The notes below the pieces were generated by a model. The model was given only the letters and a program-made list of their open reading frames with translations, ran no database searches and was not told the origin of the DNA. From contig CAJTSE010000014.1 in assembly GCA_910578815.1 (NCBI GenBank), positions 41,168 through 101,149 of the forward strand: a stretch of 59,982 nt of DNA, written 5' to 3'. The stretch is from an uncultured Acetatifactor sp. (lineage in GTDB: Bacteria; Bacillota; Clostridia; Lachnospirales; Lachnospiraceae). Of this stretch, positions 25,583 through 34,000 are shown in pieces (positions within the stretch are counted from its first letter, which is position 1; every line of letters begins with the position of its first letter). The translations under genes were made by a program, and so were the position numbers.

Positions 25583-28498
25583 TTACAGCAGGCTCTCCAC
25601 CTTCATGAATTTATCCTTCTCTGCCTGAATCTGCTGCTCATTTCCCACAACACATAGGAAGTCGTCCTCCATAAATGCCCTGATATACTTTGCAAGCGCG
25701 CGTATATCCTCAGGCTTTGCATCCAACACCTCGTTTCTGGCCGTCTGCACCATCTCCTGGGTCATACCGGTAAAATAATACTGTCTGGAACGATGTCCCT
25801 TACCGGCTGCAGTAAGCGGTACATCCAGCTCACTGACGGCACCGATAATGTACTTGGTCATAGTTCGTTCATCCGCCTCATAACCGGCAATAAAATCCGC
25901 CGCCTTTTCGAACACGTCGATGGTCTGTCCCAGATTGGGATCCCGGAAGGAGACAAAGTAACAGTTACCGTCCACTCCAAAACCGCACATACAGCCGTAT
26001 GCGCCTCCTTTCACCCTGACATTCATCCACAGATATTCATAGCCCATCATTACCCGGAGCACGGTCAGCGCGCCGGTATAAGGAATCCCCTTCTTGCGGA
26101 AGTTGCCTGCCCGGCATACATAATCCACTTGTCCAGGAGTGGTAAGACCTTCGTTCTTTTTCACCGGTACAGGAGCATAAGCCTGCTTCTCCACTTCGCA
26201 GGTATACAGCTTTTCCTTCAGTGCCGTCACAGGGCCTTCCAGCTTCGCCAGCTCTGCAGCATCTCCCGTAAAGTCGATCATCAGATTTTCGGGACGGAAT
26301 ATCATCCTGCAGAGGGTCTGAAGCTTATGCACGATCTCTTCCTTCTTCTCTTCATAATTTTCTTCCATCCTGCAGATCAGACGATACTGGTCCACACCGC
26401 CCATGGCCTCATCCACTTCAGTCTTCACACTGCCGTAGGACAGTGCCCTCTGGAGTGCCACAATATGCCCTGCCTGATTTGCATATTCCCCGAATCTTGA
26501 ATGATTCTCCGCCAGAATTTCCCTTAATCTCCTGGTATCCGTGAAATCCGTGGTAAGAATCAGCTCTTCCATCAGTTCAATGGCCCTGGGCAGGTTTTCA
26601 TACAATGCCTTGGTACACACCTCCATGGTCATGGTATATTTGTCAGCAGAATCCACACTTCCATAGGTATTTTGAGCCACAAACATCTCGCCTGTAATCA
26701 GGTTTGTCTCATTACAAAGCTCCCCGTAGGTATAATGGGCTGTATTCATGTTGAAGAATACATTCTTCAGGAAACCAATATAAGGGAAATAAGCCTCCGG
26801 TATATCCTTGATCTTAAAGATCAGCCTGAAATACCCGATCCCGTTGGTAAGCACATCATGGTGCAGCGCAAGAGTATCCCCCAGCGTTTTCTCCTGATTG
26901 TATATAGGCGCCGCCTCACGCTTTAAATCCTCCCTGCTCAAAAGGGGAATTTTGGCAATGTCCTCCGGGGCATCCTCCTTCTCCCTGAACTCATTCAGCC
27001 TATCCATCATGGAACGCACATCCGCCAGCTCCTGCTCGCTCATGCCTGCCTTGATCCTTGCCAGCTTCTCCTTAAGCTCCGCATCCTGCTTTGCGGCCAG
27101 TCCCTCCTTCGGCAGAAGAAGTACCGTAGCGCAGTGAGGATTGTCCAATAGGTATTTACGGATGATTTCCTCGAAATACCCTTCCTTCGCCTTCCGCCTT
27201 AAAGCCGCGTAGGTCTCGTTGGCCTCAATATGGATAAAGGGCTTCGTATCGTCGTACAGCCAGCTTTCCAGCACCTGCAGCCCGTACATCAGTCCCTTGG
27301 GAGTCGTTCCGAAGTCCGCCTCCCTGTATTTGAATTCAAAACGGTTGATCGCAGACATCAGAGCCTTCTCATCAAATCCCTTTTGGACGATTCCTTCCAG
27401 CACTTCCCTGATGACGGCCTTGAACTCTTCCTCCTTCCCAGCGGAGGTTCCTTTTGCCACCACACCGAAGTACGGCTGTCTGACGCCATTGTCATAGATG
27501 CTGTACACATCCTTACCGATTCCCCTGTCAATCAGCGCCTGCTTTAAGGGCGCTCCGGGAACGGTACAAAGAGCAAAATCCAACACGGTCATGGCAATGA
27601 CAAGCTCCCTGTCCAGACAGTCTCCCGCCGAAAAGCACTGCACCAGATACGCATTCTCTTCCGGGTTCTCCCCGGTTCCAAGAGGGAACTCCTTTATCCG
27701 GCGGACCGGCTTTTCAAATACGGGCTCCTCCGTGATCTGGGAATCCACCTCCAGATGGTCAAACTTTGACAGATACTGCTCGTCAATATAGGCCAGCTTT
27801 TCCGCCATGTCCATATCCCCATAAAGGTAAATATAGCTGTTAGAAGGATGATAATAGGTCTTGTGAAACTCTAGGAACTGCTCATAGGTCAGATCTGGGA
27901 TGTTCTCCGGATCGCCGCCTGACTCCACACCATAGGTAGTGTGGGGATACAACGCCGTGGTAACCTCTCTGTAAAGGATGCTGTCCGGATTGGAAAATGC
28001 TCCCTTCATCTCATTATATACCACGCCGTTATAAGTCAGCTCACCCTCCTCACTTAATTCATAATGCCATCCTTCCTGTCGGAAGATCGCCTCGTTCTGA
28101 TAGGTATTGGGATAAAACACCGCATCCAGGTAAACGTGCATCAGATTCTGGAAATCCTTGTCGTTGCAGCTTGCCACGGGATATACCGTCTTATCCGGAT
28201 AGGTAATGGCATTCAAAAAGGTATTCAAAGACCCTTTCACCAGCTCCACAAAGGGATCCTTCACCGGGAAATCCTTGGATCCGCAGAGCACGGAATGCTC
28301 CGTAATATGAGCTACGCCAGTGGAATCCTTAGGGGTGGTACGGAAACCCACATAAAACACCTTGTTGTCATCATTGTTGGAAATCAGTGCCACCCTTGCC
28401 CCTGTCTTTTTGTGGCGGCAGAGATAAGTCACACTGTCAATGTCCTTGATCTCCCTTCTTTCCAATACCTCGTACGCAGTTAATTCTTCGACTTTCAT
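25583..28498 (-). CDS. M16C metallopeptidase (presequence-protease/insulinase family)
   Basis: A 971-residue zinc peptidase made of four homologous domains in one chain, enclosing a large cavity that degrades peptides. The inverted zinc motif HITEH is at residues 64-68, with the third ligand glutamate expected about 75 residues later near YNEMKGA. The C-terminal half carries the RGGAYG-like stretch (RVKGGAYGCMCGFG) typical of the inactive M16 half that contacts substrate. Length and motif order match PreP/HypA-type proteins. No signal peptide, so cytosolic. It starts after an AGAAGGA site and is followed by a strong terminator. Confidence 0.93.
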   Translation of the reverse strand: MKVEELTAYEVLERREIKDIDSVTYLCRHKKTGARVALISNNDDNKVFYVGFRTTPKDSTGVAHITEHSVLCGSKDFPVKDPFVELVKGSLNTFLNAITYPDKTVYPVASCNDKDFQNLMHVYLDAVFYPNTYQNEAIFRQEGWHYELSEEGELTYNGVVYNEMKGAFSNPDSILYREVTTALYPHTTYGVESGGDPENIPDLTYEQFLEFHKTYYHPSNSYIYLYGDMDMAEKLAYIDEQYLSKFDHLEVDSQITEEPVFEKPVRRIKEFPLGTGENPEENAYLVQCFSAGDCLDRELVIAMTVLDFALCTVPGAPLKQALIDRGIGKDVYSIYDNGVRQPYFGVVAKGTSAGKEEEFKAVIREVLEGIVQKGFDEKALMSAINRFEFKYREADFGTTPKGLMYGLQVLESWLYDDTKPFIHIEANETYAALRRKAKEGYFEEIIRKYLLDNPHCATVLLLPKEGLAAKQDAELKEKLARIKAGMSEQELADVRSMMDRLNEFREKEDAPEDIAKIPLLSREDLKREAAPIYNQEKTLGDTLALHHDVLTNGIGYFRLIFKIKDIPEAYFPYIGFLKNVFFNMNTAHYTYGELCNETNLITGEMFVAQNTYGSVDSADKYTMTMEVCTKALYENLPRAIELMEELILTTDFTDTRRLREILAENHSRFGEYANQAGHIVALQRALSYGSVKTEVDEAMGGVDQYRLICRMEENYEEKKEEIVHKLQTLCRMIFRPENLMIDFTGDAAELAKLEGPVTALKEKLYTCEVEKQAYAPVPVKKNEGLTTPGQVDYVCRAGNFRKKGIPYTGALTVLRVMMGYEYLWMNVRVKGGAYGCMCGFGVDGNCYFVSFRDPNLGQTIDVFEKAADFIAGYEADERTMTKYIIGAVSELDVPLTAAGKGHRSRQYYFTGMTQEMVQTARNEVLDAKPEDIRALAKYIRAFMEDDFLCVVGNEQQIQAEKDKFMKVESLL

Positions 28499-28573
28499 CC
28501 TTCTTCTCCTTTTATGCTGATTTTTCTTTTCTCATACTAACATCCATGTCACAGCCTTAGAAACCTCTCTTCA

Positions 28574-28993
28574 CTACAACCCCATCAATGCAAGCTTACT
28601 CACAGAAAGCTCCTGAATCACCAGCCCGCAGGCCTCCTTCGCTTCTTTCGTCATCCCCGTCAGCTGTTCTATGGTAAGCTGTTTTGTCACATACTCTTTT
28701 TTGCCTCCGCCAAAAGGACCTTTCTTCTCTTCAATAATATTAACCTTAATTCTGGTTTTCATCTGTTTATACAGTTTTACCAAAAAACTCTTTGCTTCCA
28801 GATAATACAAATGAGTTTCCAGGGTATCCTCTCCGTCCGCCTCCGGCAAAATATACTTCTGCACCACCAGACGGAACTTAAAACTCACTTCTTCCGCCTC
28901 CAGCAGCTCTGCAAAGGTATATTTGCTCCCCACATAAAGGCGGCCGGTATCCTGCATACTGTATTTATAATCTTCATAAACCGTTTGATTCAT
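28574..28993 (-). CDS. Conserved hypothetical protein coupled to the sigma-like gene
   Basis: I do not recognise this 139-residue protein. It is soluble with alternating beta and helical segments (TFAELLEAEEVSFKFRLV; IKVNIIEEKKGPFGGGKKEYV) and ends in a hydrophobic helix-like stretch. Its start codon lies inside the end of the upstream sigma-like gene, a 20-base overlap in another frame, so its translation is probably coupled to that gene and the two products may act together. Confidence 0.7.
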   Translation of the reverse strand: MNQTVYEDYKYSMQDTGRLYVGSKYTFAELLEAEEVSFKFRLVVQKYILPEADGEDTLETHLYYLEAKSFLVKLYKQMKTRIKVNIIEEKKGPFGGGKKEYVTKQLTIEQLTGMTKEAKEACGLVIQELSVSKLALMGL

Positions 28994-29729
28994 TATGAAT
29001 ATCCTCTATTTTATACCCGCTCATCCGACAGGCATCCAGAATTGTTCTCAGGGAAAGTTCCGATTCTTGGGCCAGTTCCTCCGGCGTTACTTTTCTGTGA
29101 AGCTCTTCTGCCAGCTCTCTGGCCTTATCTGCCACCAGATTTACCTTATCCGTTATTTTTCGATCCGTCTTTTCGTTTGCCGCATTTTCCCGAATATAAT
29201 CCTCCATAGCATCCATCATCAGCTTTGCCAGCATTCCGTCCGCCTCGGAGGGCTGCTCCAAACTCCCCAGCATACTCACGCCCGCAGTAAGAGCCAGATT
29301 TCCCTCTCCGATCAGATCCTCCAAAAGCACTCCCTGCCCCGCATAAAGCCTGGCAATATCAGCCACCTCCCGAAGACGGCTCTGCACCAGCTTCTGTTGT
29401 GCTTCCGGTTCCCCAGCCATAGCAGATAAGGTAAAAGCCTCCATCTCCCCCTGGCTGTAAACCGGAAGCGCGGCAATATCATCCAGATAATCCTGCAGAT
29501 AATTTTTTTCCCGGTCAGTGAGATATTCATCCGGATCCACCGGTTTCCCGATTCCAACCTTATGTTTCACCAAATAATCAAAAACCATCTGTAGCTGCTC
29601 TTCGCTCAAATTCTGTTCCGCAAAGGCCTCCCTCACCTGGTCCTCGCCGACGTATCCGCCCTGCTCCTTTGCTTTTAAACGCACGGCCTCCAACGTCTGT
29701 GCAAACAAAATTTCCTTACTCTGGCTCAT
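28974..29729 (-). CDS. Reduced sigma-70-like protein
   Basis: A 251-residue protein with scattered resemblance to sigma-70 factors. An N-terminal part (about 1-70) looks like region 1.1-type helices; residues about 110-150 (LVQSRLREVADIARLYAGQGVLLEDLIGEGN) match region 2.1-2.2, the core polymerase-binding surface; later KITDKVNLVADKARELAEELHRKVTPEELAQE resembles region 3. Region 2.3-2.4 aromatic/basic residues for -10 melting are missing and there is no region 4. It may bind core RNA polymerase without recognising promoters, or be a decayed sigma factor. The start is the ATG after GGGGGAGG. Structured element copy C is in its leader. Confidence 0.7.
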   Translation of the reverse strand: MSQSKEILFAQTLEAVRLKAKEQGGYVGEDQVREAFAEQNLSEEQLQMVFDYLVKHKVGIGKPVDPDEYLTDREKNYLQDYLDDIAALPVYSQGEMEAFTLSAMAGEPEAQQKLVQSRLREVADIARLYAGQGVLLEDLIGEGNLALTAGVSMLGSLEQPSEADGMLAKLMMDAMEDYIRENAANEKTDRKITDKVNLVADKARELAEELHRKVTPEELAQESELSLRTILDACRMSGYKIEDIHNESNGL

Positions 29730-29827
29730 ACCGCCTCCCCCTGACATTTTCATCAGCCTGCTTTTACCCAACACCTGTGATGCCCGAAAAATCTGCTCTC
29801 AACATTTTAACCAACCCGCCACTCTTG

Positions 29828-29918
29828 GAAAATGCCTGTTTTTGGCATTCTTCGGGGTCTGATTTAGAATTTCTTGAATAACGCTCTTTGTTATCCTTAG
29901 AAATGTTCAGACCCTGTG
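29828..29918 (-). ncRNA. Candidate structured RNA, copy C
   Basis: Third copy. P1 is GGGTCTGA/TCAGACCC (29855-29862 with 29907-29914). P2 is shortened to about six pairs (ATTTCT/AGAAAT). P3 is GGATAAC/GTTATTC with one G-T pair. P4 is GAAGAATGCC paired with GGCATTTTC (29828-29853). The CTAA and CGAAGAA linkers match the other copies. The rhomboid stop codon TGA is part of P1. The element lies in the leader of the sigma-like gene. Confidence 0.5.
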
Positions 29919-30791
29919 TTGATGCGTAAACAAATGGTACTGGCAATACTCATAATTTCCGTTGCATTTGGAGCAGAACCGAAATTCCAAAGTGGGATCA
30001 TCTTCCTCAGACCTTCCACAGACCGCACACTTGTGCTTTGTGATTTTAGGATTAGGGTTACGCTTTATGTCCTGTTTAAATTCCATCTTGCGCCGAACCT
30101 GCTTCGGATTTAAGTGCATATGACTTTTTGAGCGGAGCCAGAAAATCAAAAAATTCAAAAGTGATGCTGCGATGGCGGCAACTCCAAACCAGTACACTCC
30201 AAACAGAGAACTCCCTGCCCTGAAATATTCTACCCCCTGATACACCAGCATGGCACCATATACCACCCCTAAATACTTTACTTTGACAGGGATTACAAAC
30301 ATCAGCAGCACCTCTGCATTAGGGAAGGTTGCCGCATATGCCAGAAAAATGGACATATTGATAAAATAAGTACTGAAAAGACCGGCACCAATACTGCAAA
30401 GGTTTTTCATGGCAGAGGAAGCTGCCGGTCCATATACCAGATAAAACACCCCCATGCACACAAAGCTGGCAGCGACGGTCAGCAGAATTCCCGTAAAAAT
30501 GTACACGTTATACTGCCATGTCCCCCAAACCCTTTCCAAAGTAGTCCCCAGACTTAAGTAAAACAACAACATGATAATAGTAAAAAGATCAAAGGAGGAA
30601 GGCGGCGAGATCACCCATGTCACCAGTCTCCAGACCTGTCCATGAAGGATCGCATAAGGATCCAGCGTCAAATACTTCATGAAAGAAGGAGCAATCCAAC
30701 TGAAAAGATACCCGGCCACATAACAGCCTATCAGTATAAAAGTCAAATTGGGAATGGCATATTTCCCAAATTTTTTTTCCCATTTACTCAT
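29907..30791 (-). CDS. Rhomboid-like membrane protein without catalytic residues
   Basis: A 294-residue protein with about six transmembrane helices and the rhomboid superfamily hallmark LHGQVWRLVTWVISP after the first helix. The GxSG serine motif expected in helix 4 is absent (YGPAASSAMKN is found there) and no histidine is seen in helix 6 (WFGVAAIAASLLN), so proteolysis is unlikely. The cytoplasmic tail carries a probable zinc-binding module with CAVCGR and CSKCNGNYEYCQYH. The start is MSKWEKK; the open frame reaches further back across the divergent promoter region. It is divergent from the activase gene. A derlin-like pseudoprotease role is inference. Confidence 0.78.
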   Translation of the reverse strand: MSKWEKKFGKYAIPNLTFILIGCYVAGYLFSWIAPSFMKYLTLDPYAILHGQVWRLVTWVISPPSSFDLFTIIMLLFYLSLGTTLERVWGTWQYNVYIFTGILLTVAASFVCMGVFYLVYGPAASSAMKNLCSIGAGLFSTYFINMSIFLAYAATFPNAEVLLMFVIPVKVKYLGVVYGAMLVYQGVEYFRAGSSLFGVYWFGVAAIAASLLNFLIFWLRSKSHMHLNPKQVRRKMEFKQDIKRNPNPKITKHKCAVCGRSEEDDPTLEFRFCSKCNGNYEYCQYHLFTHQHRV

Positions 30792-30841
30792 ATCATTATC
30801 AGTTCCTTTCCCTCCGGCATCTTCCGAAAAAACATGAATAC

Positions 30842-30870
30842 ATTGTATCATGCCCCCCCTTATAAGTAAA
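30842..30870 (-). promoter_or_regulatory. Promoter of the rhomboid-like gene
   Basis: On the minus strand TTTACT (30865-30870) and TACAAT (30842-30847) are 17 bases apart, about 50 bases before the start codon. Confidence 0.6.
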
Positions 30871-30934
30871 CCAGACATTTCCATTTTTAATAGAAAAAAA
30901 ACTATTTTAATAAACATTTCATAACCTTTGTTCG

Positions 30935-30963
30935 TTGCTTTTTCGGCTTCCGTGTCGTATAAT
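30935..30963 (+). promoter_or_regulatory. Promoter of the activase gene
   Basis: TTGCTT (30935-30940) and TATAAT (30958-30963) with exactly 17 bases between them. It is the only evident promoter for the plus-strand activase gene, giving a leader of roughly 65 bases that contains AGGAAGG ahead of the chosen start. Confidence 0.75.
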
Positions 30964-31034
30964 AGCTTCGTGTGTCGGACCATGTCACACGGACGGCTCA
31001 AATGACCAATGCCCACAGGAAGGACGTGTCTTTA

Positions 31035-34000
31035 ATGGAAATAAACAACATTGTTGCGGCCCTTGGCATCGACATCGGATCCACTACGGTCAAGATCGCA
31101 ATACTGGATGAAAAACATCATATTCTGTTTTCCGACTATGCGCGCCATTATGCCAATATTCGGGAAACTCTTTCTGCTCTGTTAAATAAAGCTTTTACAG
31201 CACTGGGAGATATGACCCTGCAGCCGATGATTACCGGGTCCGGCGGTCTTACTCTGGCCAATCACCTGGGAGTCCCGTTTACCCAAGAGGTGATCGCCGT
31301 GGCTGCGGCCTTAAAAGAACTGGCTCCCAAAACCGACGTAGCCATCGAGCTGGGCGGCGAGGACGCAAAAATCATCTATTTTGAAGGCGGTAATGTGGAA
31401 CAGCGCATGAACGGTATCTGTGCCGGCGGCACCGGTTCCTTCATTGACCAGATGGCAGCCTTGATCCAGACGGATGCCTCTGGCTTAAATGAATATGCAA
31501 AAAATTATCAGTCTCTCTACGATATAGCCGCGCGCTGCGGCGTATTTGCCAAGACGGACATCCAGCCTTTGATTAACGAAGGTGCCACCAAGGAGGATCT
31601 ATCTGCCTCTATTTTTCAGGCGGTGGTGAACCAGACTATTTCAGGCCTGGCCTGCGGCAAACCCATCAGAGGACACGTGGCATTTCTGGGCGGCCCGCTG
31701 CATTTCCTTTCGGAATTAAAGGCCGCATTTATCCGCACCCTGAAGCTGGATGACGAGCATATAATAGACACGGATAACTCACACCTCTTTGCCGCCATCG
31801 GCTCTGCGTTGAACGCCAGCAGTCAGGTATCCATCACCATGAGGGAAATGACAGCTAAACTCTCCGAGAATATTAAAATGGAGTTTGAAGTGGAACGCAT
31901 GGAACCCCTGTTTGCGGATCAGGCGGCATATGACGAATTCAAAGAACGCCACAGCCGCCATCATGTGAATACCGCGGAACTTGCCTCCTACAGAGGCAGC
32001 GCGTTTCTGGGAATTGACGCCGGCTCTACCACCACCAAAATCGCACTAGTAAGCCAGGACGGCTCCCTGCTTTATTCCTTTTACAGCAGCAATGACGGCA
32101 GCCCCTTAAAAACCGCCATCCGCTCCCTGAAGGATATTTATGAACAGCTTCCGGAGGACGTGCATATTGTCCGCGCCTGCTCCACCGGCTACGGCGAGGC
32201 GCTGATGAAGGCCGCCTTCCTGCTGGATGACGGTGAGGTGGAAACCGTTGCCCATTATTATGCCGCCGCCTTCTTTAATCCCGATGTGGACTGCATACTG
32301 GATATTGGCGGCCAGGACATGAAATGTATTAAAATCAAGAATCAGACGGTGGACAGTGTGCAGCTCAACGAAGCATGTTCCTCCGGCTGCGGTTCTTTTA
32401 TCGAAACCTTTGCAAAATCCTTAAACTACAGCGTTCAGGACTTTGCTCAGGCTGCTCTTTTTGCGGAACATCCCATAGACCTGGGCACCCGCTGTACCGT
32501 GTTTATGAACTCCAAGGTAAAGCAGGCCCAGAAGGAGGGGGCAAGCGTGGCGGACATTTCTGCCGGCCTGGCCTATTCCGTGATCAAAAACGCCCTGTTC
32601 AAGGTGATCAAGGTTTCCGATGCTTCGGAACTGGGCCGGAACATCGTGGTCCAGGGCGGCACCTTCTACAATGACGCCGTTCTGCGCAGCTTTGAGAAGG
32701 TTGCGGACTGTGAGGCTGTCCGTCCCGACATCGCAGGCATCATGGGCGCTTTCGGCGCTGCCCTGATCGCCAGAGAGCGCTATGAGGAAAGCACCCAAAG
32801 TACCATGCTCTCCTACGAAAAGCTCTGCGCCCTTCAATACGAGACCAGCATGGCAAGGTGTAAAGGCTGTACAAACAGCTGCCGCCTTACCATCAACAAG
32901 TTTTCCGGCGGCCGTCAATTCATCTCCGGCAACCGCTGTGAACGCGGCATCGGCGGCCGAAAAAATGCCAATAATGTACCGAATCTCTTTGAATATAAGC
33001 TGCAGCGGCTCTTTTCCTACCCTTCTCTGGAGCCTGATAAAGCTCCAAGAGGTTCAGTCGGCATTCCCAGAGTCCTGAACATGTACGAAAACTATCCCTT
33101 CTGGCATACATTTTTCACCAGACTGGGCTACCGGGTAGTACTTTCCCCCAGTTCCAACCGGAAAATTTATGAACTGGGTATTGAGTCCATTCCCAGCGAA
33201 TCGGAGTGTTACCCTGCAAAACTGGCTCACGGCCATGTAACCTGGCTGATCAAACAGGGTGTGGATTTTATCTTTTATCCGGCTCTGTTTTACGAGCGCA
33301 ATGAGGTACCGGAAGCAAACAATCATTATAACTGCCCCATTGTCACCTCTTACTCTGAAAATATCAAAAATAATGTAGAAGAGATCTCCGGCGGCGGTTT
33401 CCGTTTCCGCAATCCCTTTATGTCCTTCCGGGATATAGATACCGTGACGCAGGCACTTATAAAAGAATTTTCCGAACTGGATGCCAAGGAAATCAAAGCT
33501 GCAGCAAGAGCCGCATGGGATGAACTGGATGCAGTCCGCAGAGATATACAGAAAAAAGGGGAGGAAACTCTGAAATACCTGGAAGATACGGGAAAGCGGG
33601 GCATTGTGCTGGCCGGCAGACCCTACCATATTGACCCGGAAATCAACCACGGTATTCCCGAATTGATTACCTCTTTCGACATGGCAGTACTGACGGAAGA
33701 CTCCGTTTCCCATCTGGGAACTCCGGAAAGACCGCTCATTGTCTCAGATCAGTGGATGTATCATTCCCGGCTGTATGCCGCCGCAAGCTATGTAAGGCAA
33801 AAGGATAACTTAGACCTGATCCAGCTTAACTCCTTTGGCTGCGGCTTGGACGCGGTGACAACGGATCAGGTAAATGATATTCTCTCTGGTTCAGACAAGA
33901 TTTATACCTGCTTAAAAATTGACGAGGTGAATAATCTGGGGGCCGCCAGAATCCGTGTCCGTTCCTTGCTCTCTGCCATCAAGGTAAGGGAAAAAATGAA

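Noticed and set aside
20795..29918. The three repeated hairpin elements considered as a CRISPR array
   Set aside because: Copies are kilobases apart with varying stems and no regular spacers; no cas genes are present.
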